NCBI GenBank assembly: GCA_965178655.1
Contig: OZ238266.1
Coordinates: 682,001 to 746,000, forward strand
Source of the DNA: GCA-2733415 sp965178655
Lineage (GTDB): Bacteria; Bacteroidota; Bacteroidia; Flavobacteriales; Flavobacteriaceae
DNA length: 64,000 nucleotides
Reading direction: 5' to 3'
Part shown: piece after piece, positions 1 through 8,709 of the stretch
Position numbering within the stretch: the first letter of the stretch is position 1
How the letters are laid out: each line of letters starts with the position of its first letter
Notes under the pieces: model-generated
Seen by the model: only the letters and a program-made list of their open reading frames with translations
Told to the model about the DNA's origin: nothing
Database searches by the model: none
Position numbers and translations under genes: made by a program

Positions 1-72
1 TACTGATTTTCCGTAAAATATAGTGCCATCTGCAAGCAACAATATTGCTTTTCTTCGCGTTTGATACTTCAT
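1..72 (-). CDS. carA: Carbamoyl-phosphate synthase small subunit, N-terminal fragment (cut by window edge)
   Basis: The minus strand from position 72 reads MKYQTRRKAILLLADGTIFY and continues open to the window edge. This is the characteristic start of CarA, the glutaminase subunit that supplies ammonia for carbamoyl phosphate in pyrimidine and arginine synthesis. Only 24 codons are present. carA commonly follows rplQ in Flavobacteriia, and here it lies 185 bp downstream of rplQ beyond a terminator, so it probably has its own promoter. The identification rests on this short N-terminus and on gene order. Confidence 0.8.
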   Translation of the reverse strand, partial: MKYQTRRKAILLLADGTIFYGKSV

Positions 73-120
73 GAATTATAGTATTTAGTGTTGTGTAAAT
101 TAATGGTGCGAAATTAGCAC

Positions 121-152
121 AAAAAAAGGATAAACTAAAACGTTTATCCTTT
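121..152 (-). terminator. Rho-independent terminator after rplQ
   Basis: An 11-bp perfect stem (arms 125-135 and 142-152, 6-nt loop) is followed on the minus strand by a T run (rc of A121-A127). It lies between rplQ and carA and would end the long ribosomal protein transcript. Confidence 0.85.
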
Positions 153-257
153 AATATTTAATCGCAGTGCGATAGCCAAATAGTGGGTGGTTTTTCCCGA
201 CGTTTGCATCAAGCCAAAAAAATATTTAGCAAGTCAAAGTCATTATTCGCCTAAAAT

Positions 258-722
258 CTATTCTTCTTCGTTAGTAGCAACAGTTTCTACTGCTGGTGCT
301 GCTTTTTTAGATCTACTTCTACGAGTAGTTTTCTTAGAAGCTTTAGCACTTGCGCTGTAAATTTCGTTGTAATCAACTAATTCGATCATTGCCATATCAG
401 CGTTATCCCCTAAACGGTTTCCTAACTTGATAATTCTGGTGTATCCACCTGGACGATCTCCTACTTTTACTGCTACGTCTCTAAAAAGTTCTGTAACAGC
501 TTCTTTTTGTCTTAATTTAGCAAAAACTAAACGACGGTTGTGTGTCGTATCGTTTTTAGACTTTGTTACGATAGGTTCTACGAATTGCTTTAAAGCTTTT
601 GCTTTAGCAACTGTAGTGTTAATACGCTTGTGCTCAATTAATGAACAAGCCATGTTAGCTAACATTGCTACTCTGTGCGCTTTTTTTCTACCTAAGTGGT
701 TTATTTTTTTACCGTGTCTCAT
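258..722 (-). CDS. rplQ: 50S ribosomal protein L17
   Basis: The 154-residue protein starts MRHGKKINHLGRKKAHR, the conserved L17 N-terminus, and keeps the core up to about residue 115. The remaining 40 residues are a Lys/Ser/Ala-rich and then acidic tail, a frequent extension in Bacteroidota L17. It is the last gene of the alpha operon, 67 bp after rpoA, and is followed by a terminator at 121-152. Confidence 0.98.
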   Translation of the reverse strand: MRHGKKINHLGRKKAHRVAMLANMACSLIEHKRINTTVAKAKALKQFVEPIVTKSKNDTTHNRRLVFAKLRQKEAVTELFRDVAVKVGDRPGGYTRIIKLGNRLGDNADMAMIELVDYNEIYSASAKASKKTTRRSRSKKAAPAVETVATNEEE

Positions 723-789
723 TGTAATTGTTTTTAACCATCATCTTGCATCAACTCATTATGAGGAGCAAAATATGATGTATTAATAT

Positions 790-1782
790 TTAGTCTTTAT
801 CTAATTTATATTTTGATAAATCCATTCCGAAATTTAATCCTTTAACGCTTACTAGTTCATCTAGCTCTGTTAAAGATTTTTTTCCGAAGTTACGGAACTT
901 CATCAAGTCGTTTTTATTAAAAGATACTAAGTCTCCTAAAGTATCTACTTCTGCTGCTTTTAAACAGTTTAATGCACGTACTGAAAGATCCATATCAATA
1001 AGCTTAGTTTTAAGCAACTGTCTCATATGTAATGACTCTTCGTCGTAAGTTTCTGTTTGTGCAATTTCATCTGCCTCTAAAGTGATACGCTCATCAGAGA
1101 ATAACATAAAGTGGTGAATTAAAATTCTTGCTGCATCAGTTAATGCATCTTTAGGATGTATAGAACCGTCTGTTTGAATTTCAAAAACTAATTTTTCATA
1201 ATCGGTTTTTTGTTCAACACGAAAGTTTTCTATTTTGTATAATACGTTTTTAATTGGCGTATAAATAGAATCTACAAATATTGTCCCTAATGGTGCATTT
1301 GCTTTTTTATTCTCTTCAGCTGGCACATATCCTCTACCTTTTTCAATGGTAATATCCATGTTAAAGCTTACTTTCGGGTCTAGGTTACAGATTACTAAAT
1401 CTGCATTTAAGACTTGAAAGTTTGAGATGAATTTTTGAAAATCACCTGCAGTAAGTTGCTTTTTTCCTGATACAGAAATAGATACCGTTTCGCTATCCAT
1501 GTCTTCAATTTGTTGCTTAAAACGAACTTGTTTTAAGTTTAAAATGATTTCTGTAACATCTTCTACAACTCCTGAGATAGTAGAAAACTCATGCTCAACA
1601 CCATCAATACGAGTTGAGGTAATTGCAAAACCTTCTAACGAAGATAGTAATACTCTTCGTAAAGCATTACCTACAGTTAATCCATAACCAGGTTCTAATG
1701 GTCTGAACTCGAATTTACCTTCGAACTCAGAAGAATCGATCATGATTACTTTATCAGGTTTTTGAAAATTTAATATTGCCAT
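790..1782 (-). CDS. rpoA: DNA-directed RNA polymerase subunit alpha
   Basis: At 330 residues this is a full-length alpha subunit. The N-terminal domain carries the assembly motif around residues 30-45 (EPGYGLTVGNALRRVLLSSL). The C-terminal domain from about residue 250 contains the helix-hairpin-helix RALNCLKAAEVDTLGDL and the FGKKSLTEL motif that contact UP-element DNA and activators. It scaffolds RNA polymerase assembly. It lies in the alpha operon between rpsD (94 bp upstream) and rplQ. Confidence 0.99.
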   Translation of the reverse strand: MAILNFQKPDKVIMIDSSEFEGKFEFRPLEPGYGLTVGNALRRVLLSSLEGFAITSTRIDGVEHEFSTISGVVEDVTEIILNLKQVRFKQQIEDMDSETVSISVSGKKQLTAGDFQKFISNFQVLNADLVICNLDPKVSFNMDITIEKGRGYVPAEENKKANAPLGTIFVDSIYTPIKNVLYKIENFRVEQKTDYEKLVFEIQTDGSIHPKDALTDAARILIHHFMLFSDERITLEADEIAQTETYDEESLHMRQLLKTKLIDMDLSVRALNCLKAAEVDTLGDLVSFNKNDLMKFRNFGKKSLTELDELVSVKGLNFGMDLSKYKLDKD

Positions 1783-1876
1783 TTTTTCTTCTTTTTAATT
1801 GTTATTCAATTGCGCGGTTTATAAGTGTGAAGAAATACGAATAAACCCTTTGGTTGAATTTCAATATGATTAATTA

Positions 1877-2482
1877 TTACTTAGAGTATAATTCTACGAT
1901 TAATTGCTCTTTAATGTTTTCTGGGATTTGTAAACGTACTGGTGCAGCAACAAAAGTTCCTGTTTTAGTATCGTTATTAAATGTCATCCATTCAAAAACA
2001 TTACTGTTATTTGCTAAAGAGCTTTCAATAGCAACTAATGATTTAGATTTTTCTCTTACCCCTACAACATCACCTGCTTTAAGTGAGTAAGATGGTATGT
2101 TTACTATTTCTCCGTTCACAGTAATATGACGGTGAGATACTAATTGACGTGCACCACTTCTTGATGGAGACACACCCATTCTATACACTACATTATCAAG
2201 TCTAGACTCACATAATTGTAATAAAACTTCACCAGTAATTCCTTTATCTGCTGATGCTTTTTTAAATAAGTTACGGAACTGACGTTCTAATATACCGTAT
2301 GTATATTTTGCTTTTTGCTTTTCTGCTAATTGTCCAGCGTATTCTGATTTTTTTCCTCTTCTACGAGTGTTACCATGCTGACCTGGAGGATAATTTCTTT
2401 TTTCAAAAGATTTATCGTCTCCGAAAATTGCTTCTCCGAATTTACGTGCAATTTTAGTTTTTGGACCTGTATATCTTGCCAT
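1877..2482 (-). CDS. rpsD: 30S ribosomal protein S4
   Basis: This 201-residue S4 starts MARYTGPKTKIARKFGE and has the S4 RNA-binding domain around residues 92-150 (SRLDNVVYRMG, then RQLVSHRHITVNG). It lacks the N-terminal Cys cluster, so it is the zinc-free form. S4 nucleates 30S body assembly and is an autogenous regulator in other bacteria. An imperfect hairpin at 2577-2607 in its 140-bp upstream gap is a candidate leader structure. Confidence 0.98.
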   Translation of the reverse strand: MARYTGPKTKIARKFGEAIFGDDKSFEKRNYPPGQHGNTRRRGKKSEYAGQLAEKQKAKYTYGILERQFRNLFKKASADKGITGEVLLQLCESRLDNVVYRMGVSPSRSGARQLVSHRHITVNGEIVNIPSYSLKAGDVVGVREKSKSLVAIESSLANNSNVFEWMTFNNDTKTGTFVAAPVRLQIPENIKEQLIVELYSK

Positions 2483-2576
2483 TTCTAAGTTATTAAGAGC
2501 GGGGTATATGAATTAAGGCTTTAAACATCCTTCGATAACCGTGTTATCCACTCAGTGATTATTAAATATAAAAAGA

Positions 2577-2607
2577 ACTGAAACACAGTATTTCACTGTA
2601 TTTCAGT
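2577..2607 (-). promoter_or_regulatory. Hairpin in the rpsK-rpsD gap
   Basis: Arms 2577-2589 and 2595-2607 pair over 13 positions with one mismatch and a 5-nt loop. It sits just after rpsK and before rpsD in a 140-bp gap, with no clean T tract. It could be a processing site, a weak attenuator or part of an S4 leader. The function is inferred only from its position. Confidence 0.5.
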
Positions 2608-2622
2608 ATATTTTAAAAGTGA

Positions 2623-3012
2623 TTAAACTCTTCTTCTTTTTGGAGGTCTACAACCGTTATGAGCTGTAGGTGTTACATCTATAATTTCTGTAACATCGAT
2701 ACCTGAGTTATGTAAAGATCTAATAGCAGACTCACGTCCGTTACCTGGTCCTTTTACATAAACTTTTACTTTTCTTAAACCTGCTTCATGAGCAACTTTA
2801 GATGCATCTTCGGCAGCAGTTTGAGCTGCGTAAGGTGTGTTCTTTTTAGAACCTCTGAACCCCATTTTACCAGCAGATGACCAAGCAATTACGTCTCCTT
2901 TTTTGTTTGTTAAAGAGATTATAATATTATTGAATGACGATGATACGTGAGCTTCACCTACCGCGTCTACAATAACCTTTCTTTTTTTAGCATTTTTTGT
3001 TGACTTTGCCAT
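2623..3012 (-). CDS. rpsK: 30S ribosomal protein S11
   Basis: This 129-residue S11 has the family core (HVSSSFNNIIISLTNKKGD, then KVAHEAGLRKVKVYVKGPG) and the conserved C-terminus CRPPKRRRV. S11 forms part of the 30S platform near the E site. It follows rpsM by 4 bp, which fits translational coupling in the alpha operon. Confidence 0.98.
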   Translation of the reverse strand: MAKSTKNAKKRKVIVDAVGEAHVSSSFNNIIISLTNKKGDVIAWSSAGKMGFRGSKKNTPYAAQTAAEDASKVAHEAGLRKVKVYVKGPGNGRESAIRSLHNSGIDVTEIIDVTPTAHNGCRPPKRRRV

Positions 3013-3016
3013 AATA

Positions 3017-3385
3017 TTATGCTTTTTTCTTGTTAGCTACTGTTTTTCTTCTACCTTTTCTGGTTCTAGAGTTATTCTTAGTTCGTTGCCCTCTTAATGG
3101 TAAACCAACTCTATGACGAATTCCTCTGTTACAACCAATATCCATTAAACGTTTAATGTTTAATTGAATTTCGGTACGTAATTCACCTTCAATTGTGTAT
3201 GATCCAATTGCTTCACGAATGGCACCAATTTCTTGGTCATTCCAATCTGAAACTTTTGTATCTTCACTTACTCCCGCTTGTTCTAAAGCTTTCTTAGCTC
3301 TAGTTGAACCTACACCAAAAATGTAAGTTAATGCGATTACACCCCTTTTATGTTTTGGGATATCAACACCTGCAATTCTAGCCAT
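3017..3385 (-). CDS. rpsM: 30S ribosomal protein S13
   Basis: The 122-residue protein starts MARIAGVDIPKHKRGVIALT and keeps the S13 helix-two-turn-helix and the basic C-terminal tail (RTKNNSRTRKGRRKTVANKK) that reaches the P-site tRNA. Its start codon shares one base with the rpmJ stop codon (TAATG), indicating translational coupling. Confidence 0.98.
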   Translation of the reverse strand: MARIAGVDIPKHKRGVIALTYIFGVGSTRAKKALEQAGVSEDTKVSDWNDQEIGAIREAIGSYTIEGELRTEIQLNIKRLMDIGCNRGIRHRVGLPLRGQRTKNNSRTRKGRRKTVANKKKA

Positions 3386-3501
3386 TACCCTTGTCTTTGT
3401 TTAAATCTAGGATTCTTTTTATTAATAACGTACAATCTACCTTTACGACGTACGATTTTGCACTCTGCACTTCTTTTTTTAACTGATGCTCTTACTTTCA
3501 T
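3385..3501 (-). CDS. rpmJ: 50S ribosomal protein L36 (zinc-free form)
   Basis: The minus strand encodes 38 residues beginning MKVRASVKKRSAECKIVRRK and ending NPRFKQRQG, which is L36. Only one of the usual Cys3His zinc ligands is present (the Cys in AECK), so this is the zinc-independent form. It lies between infA and rpsM as in most bacteria, with its TAA overlapping the rpsM ATG. A 130-bp gap containing a hairpin separates it from infA. Confidence 0.95.
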   Translation of the reverse strand: MKVRASVKKRSAECKIVRRKGRLYVINKKNPRFKQRQG

Positions 3502-3518
3502 CTTTACTTTTTTAATGT

Positions 3519-3547
3519 TGAAATATGGCTATTATAGCCAAATTTCA
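3519..3547 (-). promoter_or_regulatory. Hairpin in the infA-rpmJ gap
   Basis: Arms 3519-3531 and 3535-3547 pair over 13 positions with one mismatch around a 3-nt loop. It lies about 20 bp upstream of the rpmJ start on the minus strand. It lacks a terminator-like T tract directly after it, so processing or translational control is as likely as termination. Confidence 0.5.
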
Positions 3548-3631
3548 TTGTTTCGTAACCTTTTGTTAATTTTACGAGATTGCAAAATTAACTAATTGCT
3601 AGATATTAAAATAATTTTTAAACAATTATTT

Positions 3632-3847
3632 TTAGTACCTATATGTAATTCTTGCTTTTGACAAGTCATACGGACTCATTTCTAATTTTACTTTATCTCC
3701 TGGAAGTAACTTAATGTAATGCATACGCATTTTTCCAGAGATATGAGCAGTAACAATGTGACCGTTTTCTAACTCTACACGAAACATTGCATTTGACAAT
3801 GCTTCAATAATGCTTCCGTCTTGTTCTATTGCTTGTTGCTTTGCCAT
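3632..3847 (-). CDS. infA: Translation initiation factor IF-1
   Basis: This 71-residue protein is a complete IF-1 with the S1/OB fold (NAMFRVELENGHIVTAHISG, then RMHYIKLLPGDKVKLEMSPY). IF-1 occupies the A site during initiation. Its start is one base from the secY stop. The map gene that separates secY and infA in many bacteria is absent. Confidence 0.98.
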   Translation of the reverse strand: MAKQQAIEQDGSIIEALSNAMFRVELENGHIVTAHISGKMRMHYIKLLPGDKVKLEMSPYDLSKARITYRY

Positions 3848-3848
3848 A

Positions 3849-5195
3849 TTATACTACTGCTTTTCTGTTTTTTCCAGTTTCCATTAATCCATCATAATGC
3901 TTATTTAGCAAGTATGCATTAACTTGTTGCATTGTATCCATTGCTACACCTACTAATATTAGTAATGATGTACCTCCGTAAAACAATGCCCATCCTTGTT
4001 GTAAATCCATTAATTGAATAACAATTGCTGGACAAACTGCTATAGCAGCCAAGAATATAGAACCTGGTAATGTAATTTGAGACATTATTCTATCTAAATA
4101 TTCTGCGGTTTCTGTTCCTGGCTTAATACCTGGTACAAATCCGTTACTACGCTTTAAGTCTTCTGCCATTTTATTGGTAGGAACTGTTATTGCAGTATAG
4201 AAATATGTAAATATTATAATTAACAATGCAAACACAAGGTTGTAATAAAAACCGAACATGTTTGTAAATTCCGATTTTAAAAACTGTGCTACTGCACCAT
4301 CACCAAATGCTTCTCCTACAACTGCAGGAACAAACATAATTGCTTGCGCAAAAATAATTGGCATTACACCTGATGCATTTAACCTAAGTGGTAAAAATTG
4401 TCTTGCGCCTTCTTCATATCCACCAACTGATGAACGTCTTGCATATTGCACAGGAACTTGTCTTACTGCCAGCACTAACATTATAGAAAGTAGTATAATT
4501 ACTAACCATACAATAACTTCAATTAAAACCATGATAGCACCTCCATTAGACGCATCTCCTGAAAATCTTGAAGCAATTTCTTGCATAAAAGAAGATGGTA
4601 AACTTGCTACAATACCTACCATAATAAGTAGTGATATACCGTTACCTATTCCTTTATCTGTAATTTTCTCTCCTAACCACATTGCAAATACACAACCAGT
4701 TACTAAGATCCCTACAGAAGATATCCAGAACATTCCTCCTCTACCAAAAACAAAAGCTGTTTCAGGAACACCTAAACTAGGTAAACTTCCTAAGTAAAAT
4801 GGTGCCTGAACAACACAAATACCAATAGTTAACCAACGCGTAATTTGCGTGATTTTCTTTTGACCACTTGCGCCTTCTTTTTGTAATTTTTGAAGATAAG
4901 GAATCGCTATTGTCATTAATTGCACAACAATAGAAGCAGAGATATAAGGCATAATTCCTAATGCAAATACAGACGCTTTTGACAAAGCACCTCCTGTAAA
5001 GGCATTAATTAGTGCTAAAAATCCGCCATCGTCGAACTTATCACTTAAACCTGTTAATTGACTTACATCTATACCTGGTAAAACAATTTGTGCACCAAAT
5101 CTATACGCTAGTAATAATCCTAACGTGATAAGAATTTTATTTCTTAATTCTTCAATTTGCCAAACGCCTTGTATTGATTCTATAATTTTCTTCAT
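3849..5195 (-). CDS. secY: Preprotein translocase subunit SecY
   Basis: The 448-residue protein has the ten hydrophobic segments of SecY, the channel of the SecYEG translocon. It contains the family signatures GIMPYISASIVVQLM in segment 2 and GISLLIMVGI further on, and the cytosolic loop motif PVQYARR around residue 250. It lies 9 bp after rplO, as in the spc operon of most bacteria. Confidence 0.98.
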   Translation of the reverse strand: MKKIIESIQGVWQIEELRNKILITLGLLLAYRFGAQIVLPGIDVSQLTGLSDKFDDGGFLALINAFTGGALSKASVFALGIMPYISASIVVQLMTIAIPYLQKLQKEGASGQKKITQITRWLTIGICVVQAPFYLGSLPSLGVPETAFVFGRGGMFWISSVGILVTGCVFAMWLGEKITDKGIGNGISLLIMVGIVASLPSSFMQEIASRFSGDASNGGAIMVLIEVIVWLVIILLSIMLVLAVRQVPVQYARRSSVGGYEEGARQFLPLRLNASGVMPIIFAQAIMFVPAVVGEAFGDGAVAQFLKSEFTNMFGFYYNLVFALLIIIFTYFYTAITVPTNKMAEDLKRSNGFVPGIKPGTETAEYLDRIMSQITLPGSIFLAAIAVCPAIVIQLMDLQQGWALFYGGTSLLILVGVAMDTMQQVNAYLLNKHYDGLMETGKNRKAVV

Positions 5196-5204
5196 GAAAT
5201 AATA

Positions 5205-5657
5205 TTATAAAGTTACAGCACTTCCTCCAGCCGCTTCAATAGCCGCTTTTGCAGTTGCAGTAAACTTATGAACAGAAACTGTTAATTTTGCTTTTAATTC
5301 ACCTCTTCCTAATACTTTAACTAAGTCGTTTTTACCTACAATTCTATTTGCAATTAAAACGTCTAAATCAACAGTATCAGTAAGTTTTCCTTCGTCTACC
5401 AATGCCTGTAAAGTATCAAGGTTTACCCCTGCAAATTCTTTACGGTTGATATTTGTGAAACCAAACTTAGGAACACGTCTTTGTAAAGGCATTTGACCTC
5501 CTTCAAAACCAATTTTTCTAGAATATCCAGATCTTGATTTTGCTCCTTTATGTCCTCTTGCTGCAGTACCACCTTTCCCAGAACCTTGACCTCTACCAAG
5601 TCTCTTAGAATTGTTATTTACTGAACCTTCGGCTGGTTTTAAACTACTTAAATCCAT
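5205..5657 (-). CDS. rplO: 50S ribosomal protein L15
   Basis: This 150-residue L15 has the glycine-rich N-terminal region (RLGRGQGSGKGGTAARGHKG) and the FEGGQMPLQRRVPKFGF motif. L15 is a late-assembling protein of the 50S core. It is flanked by rpmD (17 bp) and secY (9 bp). Confidence 0.98.
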   Translation of the reverse strand: MDLSSLKPAEGSVNNNSKRLGRGQGSGKGGTAARGHKGAKSRSGYSRKIGFEGGQMPLQRRVPKFGFTNINRKEFAGVNLDTLQALVDEGKLTDTVDLDVLIANRIVGKNDLVKVLGRGELKAKLTVSVHKFTATAKAAIEAAGGSAVTL

Positions 5658-5674
5658 TTTTATGTTGTTTTTAA

Positions 5675-5854
5675 TTAAGCTTCTTTTACAGAAACTAAAT
5701 GTTTAACTTTATTTACCATACCAACTACTGCTGGTGAAGCATCATGCTCTATTGTTTGGTTTAACTTTTTAAGACCAAGAGCCAATAATGTTCTCTTTTG
5801 TCTTTCTGGTCGTCCTATAGGGCTTTTTACTAATGTTACTTGAATCTTTGCCAT
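5675..5854 (-). CDS. rpmD: 50S ribosomal protein L30
   Basis: The minus strand encodes 59 residues starting MAKIQVTLVKSPIGRPERQK and ending VGMVNKVKHLVSVKEA, the full L30 fold. It fills the gap between rpsE (11 bp) and rplO (17 bp), its standard place in the spc operon. Confidence 0.96.
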   Translation of the reverse strand: MAKIQVTLVKSPIGRPERQKRTLLALGLKKLNQTIEHDASPAVVGMVNKVKHLVSVKEA

Positions 5855-5865
5855 CTTTAATTTGA

Positions 5866-6390
5866 TTAACCTTTAAACAATTTTTCTAAAGAAATACCTC
5901 TTTGCTTTGCAACATCTTTAGCATCTCTTAATTGCAATAAAGCATCAAAAGTTGCTTTTACAACGTTGTGAGCATTTGATGATCCTTGAGATTTTGATAG
6001 TACATCGTGTACACCAACTGCTTCAAGCACGTGACGCATAGCACCACCTGCAATAACTCCGGTACCAGGTGCAGCAGGAATAATATTTACTCTTGCTCCT
6101 CCAAATTTACCTTTTTGTTGGTGAGGTAATGTTCCTTTTAATAAAGGTACACGTACTAAGTTTTTCTTAGCATCTTCAATAGCTTTAGCGATAGCACTGG
6201 CAACATCTTTAGATTTCCCTAAACCGTGTCCAACAACACCATTTTCATCTCCAACTACAACGATAGCTGAAAATCCAAATGCTCTACCTCCTTTTGTTAC
6301 TTTAGTAACACGATTTACAGCAACTAGACGGTCTTTCAACTCTAAACCTGTTGGTTTAACTAGCTCTGCATTTTTGTATTTTTGAAACAT
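5866..6390 (-). CDS. rpsE: 30S ribosomal protein S5
   Basis: The 174-residue S5 has an N-terminal double-stranded RNA-binding part (VAVNRVTKVTKGGRAFGFSA, with VVVGDENGVVGHGLGKSKDV) and the C-terminal S5 domain (GVIAGGAMRHVLEAVGVHDV). S5 contributes to decoding fidelity. It follows rplR by 6 bp. Confidence 0.98.
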   Translation of the reverse strand: MFQKYKNAELVKPTGLELKDRLVAVNRVTKVTKGGRAFGFSAIVVVGDENGVVGHGLGKSKDVASAIAKAIEDAKKNLVRVPLLKGTLPHQQKGKFGGARVNIIPAAPGTGVIAGGAMRHVLEAVGVHDVLSKSQGSSNAHNVVKATFDALLQLRDAKDVAKQRGISLEKLFKG

Positions 6391-6396
6391 AATTTC

Positions 6397-6753
6397 TTAA
6401 AATTTTAGTCCGCTTTCTCTAGCGCCGTCAGCTAATGACTTGATTCTACCATGGTATAACAAACCTCCTCTATCGAAAGATATAGTATCGATTCCTGCTT
6501 TAATTGCTTTTTCAGCTATTGCCTTTCCAACTAAAGCTGCTGTTTCAGTTTTACTTCCTGATTCAGCATTAATCTCTTTATCTCTTGAAGAAGCTGCAAC
6601 AATAGTTTGACCAGTTACGTCATTAATTACTTGTGCATAAATTTCTTTATTACTTCTGTAAACAGCTAATCTTGGTCTGTTTGAAGTACCAGAAACAATC
6701 TTCCTAACTCTGTTATGGATTCTTGCTCTTCTTGCGTTTTTTGATAATTTCAT
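6397..6753 (-). CDS. rplR: 50S ribosomal protein L18
   Basis: The 118-residue L18 has the basic N-terminus (RARIHNRVRKIVSGTSNRPR) and the C-terminal motif FDRGGLLYHGRIKSLADGAR that binds 5S rRNA. It is separated from rplF by a 115-bp gap containing a strong inverted repeat. Confidence 0.98.
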   Translation of the reverse strand: MKLSKNARRARIHNRVRKIVSGTSNRPRLAVYRSNKEIYAQVINDVTGQTIVAASSRDKEINAESGSKTETAALVGKAIAEKAIKAGIDTISFDRGGLLYHGRIKSLADGARESGLKF

Positions 6754-6798
6754 TTGATAATTTTTATCTTTTTAATTGCTCAATAAAATTTTATAAAG

Positions 6799-6840
6799 AC
6801 CAACAATTATTAAAATTTAACGTTAAAAATAATTGTTGGT
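6799..6840 (-). promoter_or_regulatory. 13-bp inverted repeat in the rplF-rplR gap
   Basis: Arms 6799-6811 and 6828-6840 are perfect complements over 13 bp with a 16-nt AT-rich loop. It lies inside the spc operon upstream of rplR on the minus strand. The following sequence is T/A-rich but not a clean T run, so it may be a partial attenuator or an RNase processing site. Confidence 0.55.
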
Positions 6841-6868
6841 ATTATTAGTTTTATTTCACTTAAAAATA

Positions 6869-7411
6869 TTAAGCCGATTTACCAGCTTTTCTTCTTAACA
6901 CCTCTCCAACAAACTTAACTCCTTTTCCTTTGTAAGGTTCTGGTTTACGGTAAGAACGGATTTTTGCCGCTACTTGACCTACTAGTTGCTTGTCTGCAGA
7001 TGTTAATTTAATAATTGGATTTTTACCTTTGTCAGATACTGTTTCGATTTTTACCTCTGGTGCAATATTCATAACAATGTTATGAGAGAATCCTAATGCT
7101 AAATCAAGTTTTTGACCTTGATTACTTGCACGGTATCCTACCCCTACTAATTCCAATTCTTTAGTGAACCCTTTAGAAACACCTTCAATCATGTTAAAAA
7201 TTAAAGCTCTGTACAAACCGTGTTTTGCTTTAAATTCTTTAACTTCTGATGAACGCTGTAAAGTAATTACACCTTCTTCTATTGTAACAGCTATATCAAG
7301 TACTTCTTGAGATAATTCTCCCATTTTTCCTTTTACTATAACGTTTCCTTCTTTTACTTCAACGGTAACTCCTGCTGGAATTACGATTGGACTTTTACCT
7401 ATTCTTGACAT
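6869..7411 (-). CDS. rplF: 50S ribosomal protein L6
   Basis: The 180-residue protein has the two L6 repeats and the C-terminal signature PEPYKGKGVKFVGEVLRRKAG. L6 lies near the factor-binding centre. It starts 18 bp after the rpsH stop. Confidence 0.98.
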   Translation of the reverse strand: MSRIGKSPIVIPAGVTVEVKEGNVIVKGKMGELSQEVLDIAVTIEEGVITLQRSSEVKEFKAKHGLYRALIFNMIEGVSKGFTKELELVGVGYRASNQGQKLDLALGFSHNIVMNIAPEVKIETVSDKGKNPIIKLTSADKQLVGQVAAKIRSYRKPEPYKGKGVKFVGEVLRRKAGKSA

Positions 7412-7429
7412 CTCTTTTTTGTCTTTAAA

Positions 7430-7825
7430 TTAGTAAACTGAACAAAGAATCTCTCCACCAACGTTTTCTCTACGAGCTTGCTTTCCTGTCATTACTCCTT
7501 TAGAAGTAGATACAATTGCAATTCCAAGACCATTTAATATTCTTGGTAACTCTGAAGAAGACACGTACTTACGTAAACCTGGCTTACTTACTCTTTCTAT
7601 TTTTCTAATTACAGCTTGTTTGTTTTCATCATACTTAAGGGCAATCTTAATTGTTCCTTGTGCTGATGAATCATCAAATTTGTAACTTAAAACATAACCT
7701 TGATCAAATAAGATCTTAGTTATTTCTTTTTTTAGGTTAGATGCTGGAATCTCAACTACTCTGTGATTTGCTCTAACTGCGTTTCTAACTCTCGTTAGGT
7801 AATCCGCGATTGGATCTGTATACAT
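7430..7825 (-). CDS. rpsH: 30S ribosomal protein S8
   Basis: The 131-residue S8 starts MYTDPIADYLTRVRNA and has the C-terminal signature GIAIVSTSKGVMTGKQARR. S8 binds the central domain of 16S rRNA and represses the spc operon in E. coli; no such site was located here. Confidence 0.98.
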   Translation of the reverse strand: MYTDPIADYLTRVRNAVRANHRVVEIPASNLKKEITKILFDQGYVLSYKFDDSSAQGTIKIALKYDENKQAVIRKIERVSKPGLRKYVSSSELPRILNGLGIAIVSTSKGVMTGKQARRENVGGEILCSVY

Positions 7826-7882
7826 ATGTATTAATTTGCGGTTTTGGTTTTCTTATTTAGAACCTAAAACCAATTTATAAAC

Positions 7883-8152
7883 TTACCAACTGGCTTTTCT
7901 TACACCAGGTATTAATCCTTGATTTGCCATTTCTCTAAATGTAACACGAGAAATTCCAAATGTACGCATGTATCCTTTTGGACGTCCTGTTAATTTACAT
8001 CTGTTGTGTAAACGAACTGGTGATGCGTTCTTTGGTAATTTTTGCAATGCGTCATAATCTCCAGCTTCTTTTAAAGCTTTTCTTTTTGTAGCATATTTTG
8101 CAACTAACTTACGTCTTTTGACCTCACGGGCCTTCATCGATTCTTTAGCCAT
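7883..8152 (-). CDS. rpsN: 30S ribosomal protein S14 (zinc-free form)
   Basis: At 89 residues, with a single Cys in HNRCKLTGRPKG, this is the longer zinc-independent S14 and not the short four-cysteine form. The C-terminus FREMANQGLIPGVRKASW is diagnostic. It follows rplE by 3 bp. Confidence 0.98.
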   Translation of the reverse strand: MAKESMKAREVKRRKLVAKYATKRKALKEAGDYDALQKLPKNASPVRLHNRCKLTGRPKGYMRTFGISRVTFREMANQGLIPGVRKASW

Positions 8153-8155
8153 GTC

Positions 8156-8707
8156 TTAATTCTTTTTAAAAGGTAAACCTAATTGGGTTAACAATGATTT
8201 TGCTTCTTTATCTGTTTCAGCAGATGTTGCAAATGTAATATTCATTCCTCCAATTTTATTCACTTTATCAATGTTTATTTCTGGAAAAATAATTTGTTCT
8301 GTAATACCTAAACTATAGTTACCTCTTCCATCAAAACCTGTAGCTTTGATTCCACCGAAATCTCTTACACGTGGTAAAGATGCGGTAACTAAACGATCTA
8401 AAAATTCATACATTCTCTCTCCGCGTAAAGTAACTTTTACACCAATTGGCATTCCTTTACGAAGTTTAAAAGATGCGATATCTTTTTTAGATAGTGTAGA
8501 CACTGCTTGTTGTCCAGAAATTTTAGTAATTTCTTCTAACGCGTGGTCTATTAATTTTTTGTCAGATATTGCAGCACCAACTCCTTTAGAAATAACAATT
8601 TTTTCTAATTTAGGAACTTGCATTACATTTTTATAACTGTATTCTTCTGTAAGAGCAGTAACAATTCTGTCCTTGTACTCTTGTTTTAATCTTGAAACGT
8701 AAGCCAT
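8156..8707 (-). CDS. rplE: 50S ribosomal protein L5
   Basis: The 183-residue L5 contains LEKIVISKGVGAAISDKKL, the LRGERMYEFLDRLV segment and the C-terminal EINIDKVNKIGGMNITF. L5 binds 5S rRNA and contacts P-site tRNA. It lies 2 bp after rplX. Confidence 0.98.
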   Translation of the reverse strand: MAYVSRLKQEYKDRIVTALTEEYSYKNVMQVPKLEKIVISKGVGAAISDKKLIDHALEEITKISGQQAVSTLSKKDIASFKLRKGMPIGVKVTLRGERMYEFLDRLVTASLPRVRDFGGIKATGFDGRGNYSLGITEQIIFPEINIDKVNKIGGMNITFATSAETDKEAKSLLTQLGLPFKKN

Positions 8708-8709
8708 AA

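Noticed and set aside
4258..4797. Long open frames opposite secY, rpsQ, rplD, radC and other genes
   Set aside because: They lie wholly antisense to well-identified conserved genes and encode no recognisable protein.
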